A stretch of 64,000 bases of DNA from Palsa-1392 sp963819975 (GTDB lineage: Bacteria; Verrucomicrobiota; Verrucomicrobiia; Chthoniobacterales; UBA10450). The position numbers and the translations under genes are program-made. Below, piece by piece: positions 40,634 through 48,971 of this stretch; the stretch's first letter is position 1; every line of letters starts with the position of its first letter. The stretch lies in the NCBI GenBank assembly GCA_963819975.1, contig CAWFYE010000002.1, positions 124,001 through 188,000 on the forward strand. Direction: 5' to 3'. A model generated the notes under the pieces. It worked only from the letters and a program-made list of their open reading frames with translations, was not told the DNA's origin and made no database searches.

Positions 40634-41074
40634 CTAAAAGGCGTTGAAATGCATCGGGACACGCACCAGTTGCGCGACCGGGTGACCATTCTTCATCGCC
40701 GGAGCCCAGCGCCATTTCGAGATTGCAACGATCGCCGCATAAGCAAAGGCGGGATTGGTCATCTTCTCGATTTCGAAATAGTCGGCTCGGCCTTCGACGT
40801 CGATCTTGCAGATGATGCTGACAAAACCTTTCTCGCGATGTTCGGCCTCCTCTGCCGGATATTCCGGCCGGTTTCCCTCGAGCACCCTGGGTGGGGTGTC
40901 AAAGGAACCTGCATTCGCGTGCACGACCGACACCATCGGCTTGAGCGGGGTGCGGGCACGGTCCTGGTAGTTAATGTCCGAACAACCGGTGAGAATGAGA
41001 ACAAGCAGGCCTGCGACCATTGGAACGGTCGAGCTCCGCCAAGTGGCGGCGAGAAAAATCCTTTCAGCCCTCAC
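40634..41074 (-). CDS. Small lipoprotein with TonB C-terminal-like domain
   Basis: A 146-residue envelope protein. The N-terminal hydrophobic segment ends in a lipobox LTGC (Cys near 31), predicting a lipoprotein. The C-terminal ~85 residues resemble the TonB_C fold: RPEYPAEEAEHREKGFVSI, then VEGRADYFEI and AAIVAISKWRWAPAMKNGHPV, the last being the characteristic W-x-[FW]-x-P-[AG] block. TonB itself has an inner-membrane anchor and a proline-rich spacer, both lacking here, so this is an orphan TonB_C-domain protein of unknown partner. It is 73 nt upstream of the response-regulator gene in the same direction and may belong to the signalling operon. Confidence 0.82.
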   Translation of the reverse strand: MRAERIFLAATWRSSTVPMVAGLLVLILTGCSDINYQDRARTPLKPMVSVVHANAGSFDTPPRVLEGNRPEYPAEEAEHREKGFVSIICKIDVEGRADYFEIEKMTNPAFAYAAIVAISKWRWAPAMKNGHPVAQLVRVPMHFNAF

Positions 41075-41220
41075 TTTCTTATCTTCTTGCGTCCTGAAGG
41101 GTAGACACGGCGGGACTGCGTGCGCAAATAAAACGATAATCGCTTTCGGCGCGATTTCGCGGTTGTGATCAGCGCGGTTGTCAGCGACAAGAGGGGCCGG
41201 TCCGATTTTGGCTGCAAACC

Positions 41221-43020
41221 ATGGATGTGCATTCGTTTCATCTGATCTTTGTTTTCGCCCTGGTCGGGCTGGTCTTCGTCGCCTTCCTGCGGGAATGGAT
41301 GTCGCCCGATCTGGTCGCGCTGACGGCGATGGGGTTGCTTTTGGTCACGGGGATTCTCGGGACCGAGGAAACGCTGGCGGTTTTCAGCAACAGCGCGCCG
41401 ATCGTGATCGGCTGCATGTTTGTCCTGAGCGCGGCGCTCGAGAGGACGGGTGCGATCGACGCCCTGGCCCGCGTTTTTCTCCGCATGGCGGGCAAGAGCG
41501 AGCTGCGCGCGCTCGCCGCGCTGGCATTGCTGACCGTGCCGCTCTCCGCGTTCGTGAACAACACGCCGGTCGTGGTCGTTTTCATGCCGGTGGTGCTGGC
41601 GCTGGCGCGCACGACGGAGCTAAAAGCCTCGCGGCTTTTGATTCCGCTCTCTTATTTCTCAATCTTGGGCGGCACCTGCACGCTCCTCGGCACTTCGACC
41701 AACCTGCTCGTCGATGGCGTGATTCGGCATCACGGGCAGCGACCCTTCGGGATTTTCGAGATCACTCCCCTGGGAATTGTCTATGCGGTCATCGGTATGG
41801 CCTACGTCCTGTTGATCGGACGCAAGCTGCTTCCCCGGCGCGAAACGCTCGCGGCGCTCATCGGGAGCGGAATGGCGAAGCAATTCCTCATGCAGGCGGT
41901 CATCAGTCGGGAATCGCCCCTCGTCGGCAAGACGCTGCCCGAAACGCCCTTGGTGCGTTTGCGCGAGGCGCGCATCATCGATGTGGTGCGCGACGGCCAG
42001 CGGCTCGAGACGCCGCTGGATGAATTGCGTTTCGCAGCGGGCGACATTCTGCTTCTCGAATCGCCGGTCGCCGGGGTGAAGGGAATCAAGGAAATGCCGG
42101 GCGTTGTCTTTCAGCCGGAAGCGGATCTGGAGGATAAGAACAATGCGCCGCGAGAGGCCGTGCTGATGGAGGGAATCATCGGGAGCCGGTCCGGCTTTGT
42201 CGGCAAGACGCTGCGAGAACTGAATTTTCGCCAGCGTTACGGCGTACTCATTTTGGCGGTGCATCGGCAGGGGGAGAACCTGCGGGAAAAATTCGAAGAC
42301 GTGCAACTGGCTTTTGGCGACACGCTGCTCGTGCAAGGTCCGGCGGAAGGAATTCACCGGTTGATGCAGGAACGCGATTTTCTCAGCCTGACAGAACCGA
42401 AACAACGCGCTTTTCGCCGGCAAAAGGCACCGCTCGCGATCGCCGCGATAATCGCGGTTATGTTGCTGGCGGCTTTCAATGTTTTTTCGATCACCGTTCT
42501 CGCACTGGTCGCAGCGGTCCTGGTGATTCTGACGAAATGCCTCGATGTCGATGAAGCTTACGAAGCGATCGAGTGGCCGTTACTTTTCATTATCTTTGGT
42601 ATGCTCGCGCTCGGCCAGGCGATGGAAACGACCGGTGCGGCTCATCTCCTCGCAACCGGTGTGACTGGCGCGTTCGGTCGATTTGGCCCCGCAGTCACCC
42701 TCTCAGTCATGTATTTCGTCGCGATGGTCTTGACGGAATTGATCAGCAACAACGCTGTCGCCGTGCTTCTGACCCCGATCGCGTTTGAGATCGCGGCTGC
42801 GATGGGGGTCGATGCACGGCCTTTTACGATCGCGGTGATGTTCGGTTGTAGCGCCAGTTTTTCGACCCCGATTGGTTACCAGACCAACACCTATGTCTTT
42901 GGCGCGGGCGGCTATAAATTCAGCGACTTCCCGCGCATCGGCGTGCCGCTCAACCTCATCCTCTGGATGACGGCGAGCGTCTTGATCCCGATCTTTTGGC
43001 CTTTCGTGGTTGCGAAATAA
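41221..43020 (+). CDS. SLC13-family symporter with two RCK_C (TrkA-C) domains
   Basis: A 599-residue inner-membrane transporter of the divalent-anion:Na+ symporter class. N-terminal helices (about 5-200) contain the conserved loop FVNNTPVVVVFMPVVLALA and the hairpin sequence LGGTCTLLGTSTNLLVDG. Two cytoplasmic RCK_C/TrkA-C domains follow (about 215-290 and 310-390, e.g. GKTLPETPL, FGDTLLVQG). A second helix bundle (about 405-599) has ELISNNAVAVLLTPIAFEIA and SASFSTPIGYQTNTYVFGAGGY. The paired S-[NT]-[NT] motifs are the Na+/substrate sites of the fold. RCK_C insertions are typical of SLC13 members proposed to carry sulfate or other oxyanions; the substrate is not decided. It is transcribed away from the lipoprotein gene and ends at the terminator. 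Confidence 0.92.
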   Translation: MDVHSFHLIFVFALVGLVFVAFLREWMSPDLVALTAMGLLLVTGILGTEETLAVFSNSAPIVIGCMFVLSAALERTGAIDALARVFLRMAGKSELRALAALALLTVPLSAFVNNTPVVVVFMPVVLALARTTELKASRLLIPLSYFSILGGTCTLLGTSTNLLVDGVIRHHGQRPFGIFEITPLGIVYAVIGMAYVLLIGRKLLPRRETLAALIGSGMAKQFLMQAVISRESPLVGKTLPETPLVRLREARIIDVVRDGQRLETPLDELRFAAGDILLLESPVAGVKGIKEMPGVVFQPEADLEDKNNAPREAVLMEGIIGSRSGFVGKTLRELNFRQRYGVLILAVHRQGENLREKFEDVQLAFGDTLLVQGPAEGIHRLMQERDFLSLTEPKQRAFRRQKAPLAIAAIIAVMLLAAFNVFSITVLALVAAVLVILTKCLDVDEAYEAIEWPLLFIIFGMLALGQAMETTGAAHLLATGVTGAFGRFGPAVTLSVMYFVAMVLTELISNNAVAVLLTPIAFEIAAAMGVDARPFTIAVMFGCSASFSTPIGYQTNTYVFGAGGYKFSDFPRIGVPLNLILWMTASVLIPIFWPFVVAK

Positions 43021-43023
43021 AAA

Positions 43024-43056
43024 AAACGCCCAGCCGGGAATCCCGACCGGGCGTTT
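43024..43056. terminator. Bidirectional rho-independent terminator
   Basis: AAACGCCC (43024-43031) pairs with GGGCGTTT (43049-43056), and the interior adds CCGGGA/TCCCG pairing. An A-run precedes the stem and T-rich sequence follows, so it works on both strands. It lies between two convergent stops (43020 and 43080). Confidence 0.9.
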
Positions 43057-43079
43057 GATTTGAGTTTTACGCCTTAACC

Positions 43080-44471
43080 TTACTTCGCCCCCGCCATCGT
43101 TCCGTCGATGTCGTAGGACTCGACCAAACCGATGCCGCTCGTATCACCGACTCCGCTCAGGATGACGGTGTAGGCGCCCGCCGGCAGCACTTCGTAGAGG
43201 GCTGCCTCGTTCGGGTCGGACGGGGCCAGGCCCGCGTCGGATATGGCCTGCATGTTGGTATCGTCCATCCAGTTATCGTTCGAGGCGATGGAGTTTCCAT
43301 CCTGGTCAAACACCTCGATGAACGGATCGGCCAAGACATCGCTCACGCCATTGTCGGCGAGAGAGGGGCCGATGCCGCGCACAATGACTTGGGCGAGTCC
43401 GCCGCCGCCGCCGCCGAGGATGAAGCCGCCGATCATGACATCATCGCCCGTCTGGACAAAGCCGCGGGTACTGATGTTGGCGAACTTCGAATCGGTCGTG
43501 CCGTTATCGAGATCGTAGGCTTCGACGAGACCGACGCCGGTCGTGTCGCCCGCTCCGCGTACAATCGCGGTATAGGCGCCGGGATCGAGATTGGCGACGA
43601 GGGCGGATTCGGTGTCCTCGGTCGGCGCAAGATTATTGTCCGTCAGGATCATCTGATCCTCTGCGCTGTTATCCATCCAGTTGTCGTTCGTGGCGATGAG
43701 CATTCCGTCGACGTCATACAATTCGAGAACCGGATCCGCCAGGGCGCCGCTCACGACCGAACTTAGCGACGGTCCGATGCCTCGGAGGACGACTTGTTTC
43801 GTCTCCGTTCCAGTAATGATGATGCCGCCGATGAGCACGTTATCACCGGTGCCGACATTGGCGCGGGTGGAGATGTTCTGCGATTGAGATGGAGGCTGGA
43901 CGCTGGCCGCGGTCGTATCGAGTTGGAAATCGACCTGTTGGATGGTGAGATCGAGTGAGTTAGGTGTGGGGGCGAGCGGCGTCGCGGTCGGAGCAAAAGT
44001 GACGGTCAACGTTCCCTCGAAAGTTCCCGAGACGCCGAGCGGGAACGGGGGTGCCTTCGCTTCGCCCTCATAGACATGGAGGCCCGGATCGATCATGCCT
44101 TCGATCGGCGGAATCGGGATACCGGAAACGCTGCCTTCCAACACATAGCTGGCAGCCGACCCCGCGTTCAAATTGCCGGCAAACTTATATGCAACTGAGA
44201 ACATTTCCCCTGCCTCTGCGGAAAACGAGCCACTCACCATGATGGTGGCCGAAGCGCCCTCGTTGGGTGTGACGGTCGTCGTACCCTCGAGGTGAATGAG
44301 TCCTCCGACCACGACCGTATCGGCCACGATTGTGTTGTCGGAAAAGTTATCCGGCGGCGTGAAGGTAGGACTGCCGTCGTCGAGCGTGAGGACGCCAGAC
44401 CTTGCCGGGTTGGCCAGTGAAAGAAGCGCCGCGGTCGCGACGAAAAGTGAACAGACTGTAATTTTTTTCAT
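43080..44471 (-). CDS. Secreted protein with tandem NISTR/GLVE modules (463 aa)
   Basis: A signal peptide (MKKITVCSLFVATAALLSLA) is followed by a beta-rich N-terminal domain of about 180 residues with no recognised family (VVVGGLIHLEGTTTVTPNEG, ASATIMVSGSFSAEAGEMFSV). Two copies of the cluster's shared ~115-residue module come next. The first starts at NISTRANVGTGDNVLIGG and ends GVGLVEAYDLD; the second starts at NISTRGFVQTGDDVMIGGF and ends GIGLVESYDID. Seven extra residues (GTMAGAK) follow the second, unlike the other six proteins, which stop at the module. The modules resemble PPC-type beta-sandwich domains at PGAYT-[AV]-I-[LV]-x-G. A cell-surface or extracellular role is inferred. Confidence 0.85.
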   Translation of the reverse strand: MKKITVCSLFVATAALLSLANPARSGVLTLDDGSPTFTPPDNFSDNTIVADTVVVGGLIHLEGTTTVTPNEGASATIMVSGSFSAEAGEMFSVAYKFAGNLNAGSAASYVLEGSVSGIPIPPIEGMIDPGLHVYEGEAKAPPFPLGVSGTFEGTLTVTFAPTATPLAPTPNSLDLTIQQVDFQLDTTAASVQPPSQSQNISTRANVGTGDNVLIGGIIITGTETKQVVLRGIGPSLSSVVSGALADPVLELYDVDGMLIATNDNWMDNSAEDQMILTDNNLAPTEDTESALVANLDPGAYTAIVRGAGDTTGVGLVEAYDLDNGTTDSKFANISTRGFVQTGDDVMIGGFILGGGGGGLAQVIVRGIGPSLADNGVSDVLADPFIEVFDQDGNSIASNDNWMDDTNMQAISDAGLAPSDPNEAALYEVLPAGAYTVILSGVGDTSGIGLVESYDIDGTMAGAK

Positions 44472-44502
44472 GATTTATTGGTGGTGTTTTTCAGTGCGGT
44501 GG

Positions 44503-44519
44503 TCCCCGTTCTTCGGGGA
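44503..44519. other. Short hairpin in leader of the 43080-44471 gene
   Basis: TCCCCG - TTCTT - CGGGGA forms a 6-bp stem with a 5-nt loop, about 32 nt upstream of the ATG at 44471. No T-run follows on either strand, so it is more likely a leader structure or operator than a terminator. Confidence 0.4.
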
Positions 44520-44612
44520 ATTTCTTAAAAACTAAATCGATCCTCGGGCCGCAAACGGCTGCCCCTTCAGGATTGTCTTTGGCTGGCCTGACTAGTGCTC
44601 TCTTTCAGGTCC

Positions 44613-44840
44613 ATGAAAACGTTTCTGTTACTGGTGTTGTGTGTGACCGCGCTTTTCGTCTGGCAGCGGCAGGGCAACGATGTCGTGTCGCCGCCACCGC
44701 CAACTGTCGAAGCGCAACCCCCGGCGGCTCCTTCGCCCCGGGCGGTTTCAGCGCACAACTGGGCGAAGAATTCGCTCGATCGCACGCACGAGGTGATGGA
44801 TCAGGTGCAGCAATCCCGCGAACAAAACGAGCAGCATTAG
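44613..44840 (+). CDS. Small secreted or membrane-anchored hypothetical protein (75 aa)
   Basis: Not recognised. It starts MKTFLLLVLCVTALFVWQRQ, a hydrophobic signal anchor, then a proline-rich stretch (VVSPPPPTVEAQPPAAPSP) and a polar C-terminus rich in Gln, Asn and Glu (EVMDQVQQSREQNEQH). A GTG at 44595 would add six residues; the ATG is preferred because it gives a normal signal sequence. It is the only plus-strand gene inside the exoprotein cluster and is divergent from its left neighbour. Coding status rests on the signal-like N-terminus and the proline-rich composition. Confidence 0.55.
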   Translation: MKTFLLLVLCVTALFVWQRQGNDVVSPPPPTVEAQPPAAPSPRAVSAHNWAKNSLDRTHEVMDQVQQSREQNEQH

Positions 44841-44857
44841 GCTGAGGAGCCGGCTCG

Positions 44858-47800
44858 TCAGTCGAGTCGATAAAATTCCACCAACCCAACTCCGGTGGTG
44901 CCGCCGGCCCCGCGCACGATGCCGGTATAGGCACCGGGCACAAGCGTGGCAAGGATGGCGGATTCCGCGTCGTCGGTCGGTGCAAGCGCGGTGGCGATGA
45001 TTTCGGCTTCCTGGTCGCTGCGCCAGTTATCGTTCGAGCTCACCAGCGTCCCATTGCCATCATAAAGTTCGAGGACCGGATCCATCAGGGCATCGGGAAT
45101 TCCGGCGTCGACCAGAGAAGGACCGATCGCTCGCGCGACGATCGTCTGCTCTCGGTCGCCGATCGTAATCAGGCCGCCGATCATGACGTTATCGACGGTA
45201 TCGACGAAACCGCGCGTCGAAATGTTTGCCAAACGTAGTGGGCCGCTGTCGTCAAGGTCATAGGCCTCCACCAACGCAATGCCGGTAGAGTCATCGACGC
45301 CGCTCAGAATGGCGGTGTAGGCAGCGGGTGGCAGGTCGATCACCATTGCCGATTCACTATCCTCGGTCGGGGGGATCGTGCTCGCTTCGATCGCGGCCAC
45401 ATTGTCGCTCGTGATGACACCCCCGATCTGGGTCGTGCGCCAGTTGTCGTTCATGGCGATCATGGCGCCAGTGGCATCGAAGAGCGCAAGTTTCGGGTCA
45501 GCCATCTTTCCAGTGAGAGGAAGCGATGGCCCGATCGCGCGCAGAAGAACCTTCTTTGTCTCGCTGGACTGGGAGACATCGGGGATGATAAACCCGCCGA
45601 TAAGGACATTGATGCCGGTGCCCACCGCGAGTCGGGTGGAGATATTCGCCAGACCACCGTCGTCATCGAGAATAGTCACGACCACTTCGGGATTTTCGAG
45701 CGTGGCGTTGACCGGGTTACTGAATTTCACCGAAAACGTTTCGTCGGCTTCCCTCGCATCATCCCCGATAATAAAGGTGTTAATCGTGCGCGAAGTGGTG
45801 CCTGGCGGGAAAATGAGGGTTCCGGCCAGCGGCACATAGTCTTCGCCTGCCACCGCGGTGCCATCCACCGTTTCGTAATCGACCGTAACCGTCTCGACCA
45901 AGTCATTCGGCAGGGTGAGCGTGATCGTGCCTTCGGTGATGCCGGCGGTGATAACGGGAGCGTTCGGACTCTGGCTGGGCGCCACGATCTTTTTCTGGGG
46001 TAGGAGGAGCTTGATATTATCAACGCCTTCCATCTCCTTGCCCAAGACAGCTTCGATACTGATCTTGATGTCGGTGACGCCCTCGAGCAGCGCCTGCCAC
46101 TGTTCTTCCGTCTTGTGCCACTTCTCTGCTGTCATCAGCTCGCTGAACGTTTTCCACGATTTCTCGGGCGGCTGGTCTGGCATGGGGACAAAATCCACCA
46201 TGGCGGAATCTCCATTGGCACCGGTGATCGTGACATTCCCGTAATCCATCGGGTTCGGAGGCCAGAAAGGATCGTCTTTTTCCAGCAGGTTGCCATCGAA
46301 CGAGAGCGTTCCGCCATTGAACGCGCTTAGGTCGCCGAGAAATTTCGGGGGCGCCTTCAGGAAAGCGACGATCAGTTCATCATTGTCGAGGAAAGCGTAG
46401 CCGTCGGGGTTGCCGCCGCTGGGCTTATGGATCAGCGGGTTGCTGTTGGTTGCAGTCCAGCCATCGACGTCGGTGTCGAAGGTGCTGATGCGATCCAGAC
46501 TGCTGACTATTCCGCCGCTGCCTTCCTTCTTTTCGTCTTCCGGCGGGCCATCAAGGGATGGCAGGACGACTTTCATGGTTGTTTTGGCGACGTTGTTGCC
46601 CCGTTTTGGGTCGGGAGTGGTGGAGGTAACACGGGCGGTGTTTTTGACCTTCGCGCCTAGAAATCCGTCCCTGACTCGCACACTGATCGTTATGGATCGG
46701 GGAGGCTCGTCTTTTGTCAGTGTGCCAAAGGTCCCCGTAACAGTGTTTCCGTTCACAACGCACTGTCCCAAATTTGATGTGACTTTGCATGAAGTGATCG
46801 TGAACAGGTTAGGCACGACATCGGTGAGGGTAACGTCTTGGGCACTACCCGGTCCATTGTTTTGCACGACGACGAAATATTCGTAATCGGTGGCAAAGGG
46901 GGAATCTGCCCTGTGCCCATCCTTCGCCGCAATCAAATCAGCCGAGTCACCATCCGAAGGGGCCGAAGTCGCGCCGGCTCCGGCGACGACTGTCGTGGCA
47001 GTCGCGAAACCGGAGGTATTCCCCGCGGGATCCGTCTTGGTGGCGTTCACCACGTGGGTGCCCGAAGGTACGGGCTCGACGTCCATTGCGAACGTTCCGG
47101 TGCCGTTGGCCAACGTCGCAAACGTGCCGCCCCCCAGATAGTCCCTCCCCTGGTTACTCGAACCAACCTGGCCATCGGGACTCGCGTACAAGTCGATGAA
47201 GAATTCAGTGTTGGCTGGGCCGGTAAAGGACCCACTTACAGTCGTCACACCGTTACCTGTCACGGCCGCGTCCACCACCGGAGGAAGCACCGAGTTATTC
47301 GCTCCGTTTTGCAGGTTTAGGCCTTCGCCGGCATTCAGGAAGATCGAATTGGCGGCGACAAAGTTATTGTTGGCATTTGGGTTATCGATTCTGATCCCAT
47401 CGACGCCCTGGTTAAGGATAACGTTGTCCTCTCCCGGGTCGCGCCCGCCAATCGTGGTGTTACTGGCGTAGAGAATAGAGATGCCAGGTCCAGTGTTTCC
47501 AAGATTGATTTCTCCCGTCAGGTCCGTTCCGATGGAGTTATCCTGGACCATTGTCTCCGAGGTCTCGTCGATCCGGACGGCCGGATTGTTATTGTTCGTA
47601 GCGGCGATGACATTGCCATCGCCTGGGTCAGATCCGCCGATCATGTTTTCGGCACCGGCAACGAAGACCGTGACGGCATCGTCGTTCCCCAACGGCGCCG
47701 TGCCGGTGAAGTCGGTCCCGATGAAATTGCCCCTGACGACATTGAGAGTGGCAAGCGGGTTCTCAATCATGATCGGAATCCGGTTGCCGGAGAAAAGATT

Positions 47801-48880
47801 GCTCCTCCCCATCGGCCAGTCCGTCGGGCCCGTCAGCATATTCTCGCCGATCAGGTTTTCCGACGCGTTGTCGATCACAATGCCATCAACCGGAGAACTG
47901 CCAATCGCAGCTGTGCCGTTGATGTTTGTTCCGAAAAAGTTGCCAAATACCTGATTGCCGAAATTGGGGCTGCCTGGTCCTCCCATGTTTAATCCCGGAC
48001 CCCCGTTGCCAGAAATGAGGTTGCCCTGTCCGGGATAGGCACCGCCGATTAGGGTGTAAGTATAATTCGTCAGGATGATGCCGCCGTCGGCATTGGGCTG
48101 CGCCACTGTCCCGGTCGCGTCGGTGCCGATGTAGGCGCCGCGAATGACATTGTAGTTGGCGCCATCCAAACGGATTCCCGCTCTGCCATTTCCACTGATG
48201 ACCAAATGCTCCGAAGCGGGCAAGGGCGGTCCGAAAGCCAGTGCGGACGAAGCGTAGGCGGGTGCGAAAAGCGAATAGTTCACGCCGGTGCCGCTGATGC
48301 CGTCGGCGCTATTGTTTGTGATCACGGTATTGCCAGTGACATGGAGGTATTGGATCGCAGTGAGGAAGAGACCGCTCTGCAGGTTGTTCGAGCTGGTCAG
48401 ATTAATGATCGTGGTGTTATTTGCTCCGCTCTCCACGACGACGCCGCTGTTGATATTGCCGATCGTCGAAACATCGCTGAGGACGACGCCCGCCCCGGTA
48501 ATCCTCACCCCCGCGCGGACACAGTTTTGCAGTTTCAGCCCCTGAATCACGGCATAACTATTTACGGTCAAACCATCGGTCGTGCCTGCGTTGGTGCCAT
48601 CGATGATCACTGGCGCACCGCTGTTCTTGATCTGGACGAACTCCGGCACGGACGGTAAAGCCAAAGTGAGGTTGATCGTCTGGCCGCTGATCTGATCCAG
48701 GACGATCGTGTCGCCAGTCAGCGAGTCGGAGAGGGCTTGGTGGAGTGATCCCGGACCGCTCGGATCGTGGTTTGTGACATCGAAAGTGCGGGCCAGGAGT
48801 GGAGTGAGACCCCCGCAGAAATACAGGCAAAGTGAGAGCGCCACCCACCGTCCCCGTCGCAGATCATTAGTCGTCTTCAT
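44858..48880 (-). CDS. Large exoprotein: beta-helix, DUF11, Calx-beta and tandem modules (1340 aa)
   Basis: The largest protein in the window. The N-terminal export signal lies within about residues 11-30. A right-handed parallel beta-helix (about 35-600) follows, with repeats of the GNxIGTDxTGTxxxGNxxxGI and NxIGGxxPGxGNxISGN type. A DUF11-like domain (near 655-780, FVVVQNNGPGSAQDVTLTD and NTARVTSTTPDPKRGNNVAK), a jelly-roll-like segment with GNVTITGANGDSAMVDF, and a Calx-beta domain (about 995-1100, VDYETVDGTAVAGEDY...VTILDDDGG) come next. It ends with two NISTR/GLVE modules (to VGLVEFYRLD). The mixture is typical of surface adhesins or cell-wall-associated exoproteins; no catalytic site is visible. 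Its leader matches those of two other genes of the cluster. Confidence 0.9.
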   Translation of the reverse strand: MKTTNDLRRGRWVALSLCLYFCGGLTPLLARTFDVTNHDPSGPGSLHQALSDSLTGDTIVLDQISGQTINLTLALPSVPEFVQIKNSGAPVIIDGTNAGTTDGLTVNSYAVIQGLKLQNCVRAGVRITGAGVVLSDVSTIGNINSGVVVESGANNTTIINLTSSNNLQSGLFLTAIQYLHVTGNTVITNNSADGISGTGVNYSLFAPAYASSALAFGPPLPASEHLVISGNGRAGIRLDGANYNVIRGAYIGTDATGTVAQPNADGGIILTNYTYTLIGGAYPGQGNLISGNGGPGLNMGGPGSPNFGNQVFGNFFGTNINGTAAIGSSPVDGIVIDNASENLIGENMLTGPTDWPMGRSNLFSGNRIPIMIENPLATLNVVRGNFIGTDFTGTAPLGNDDAVTVFVAGAENMIGGSDPGDGNVIAATNNNNPAVRIDETSETMVQDNSIGTDLTGEINLGNTGPGISILYASNTTIGGRDPGEDNVILNQGVDGIRIDNPNANNNFVAANSIFLNAGEGLNLQNGANNSVLPPVVDAAVTGNGVTTVSGSFTGPANTEFFIDLYASPDGQVGSSNQGRDYLGGGTFATLANGTGTFAMDVEPVPSGTHVVNATKTDPAGNTSGFATATTVVAGAGATSAPSDGDSADLIAAKDGHRADSPFATDYEYFVVVQNNGPGSAQDVTLTDVVPNLFTITSCKVTSNLGQCVVNGNTVTGTFGTLTKDEPPRSITISVRVRDGFLGAKVKNTARVTSTTPDPKRGNNVAKTTMKVVLPSLDGPPEDEKKEGSGGIVSSLDRISTFDTDVDGWTATNSNPLIHKPSGGNPDGYAFLDNDELIVAFLKAPPKFLGDLSAFNGGTLSFDGNLLEKDDPFWPPNPMDYGNVTITGANGDSAMVDFVPMPDQPPEKSWKTFSELMTAEKWHKTEEQWQALLEGVTDIKISIEAVLGKEMEGVDNIKLLLPQKKIVAPSQSPNAPVITAGITEGTITLTLPNDLVETVTVDYETVDGTAVAGEDYVPLAGTLIFPPGTTSRTINTFIIGDDAREADETFSVKFSNPVNATLENPEVVVTILDDDGGLANISTRLAVGTGINVLIGGFIIPDVSQSSETKKVLLRAIGPSLPLTGKMADPKLALFDATGAMIAMNDNWRTTQIGGVITSDNVAAIEASTIPPTEDSESAMVIDLPPAAYTAILSGVDDSTGIALVEAYDLDDSGPLRLANISTRGFVDTVDNVMIGGLITIGDREQTIVARAIGPSLVDAGIPDALMDPVLELYDGNGTLVSSNDNWRSDQEAEIIATALAPTDDAESAILATLVPGAYTGIVRGAGGTTGVGLVEFYRLD

Positions 48881-48883
48881 TAA

Positions 48884-48950
48884 TACCTTTCTCTTGTGTG
48901 GGCGAGTGCGGGCGAGTCCTTGCTCGCGGTTTCCGTTTTTCGGTTGGTAA
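48884..48950 (-). promoter_or_regulatory. Shared leader element, copy 1 (diverged)
   Basis: Upstream of the 48880 start, the minus strand reads CGCGAGCAAGGACTCGCC and then CACAAGAGAAAGG before the ATG, with a ribosome-binding AGAAAGG. The block is a diverged copy of the leader found upstream of 51236 and at 54259, indicating common descent of these 5' regions. Confidence 0.6.
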
Positions 48951-48971
48951 TTTTGGGAAGCAGGGCCTCAT

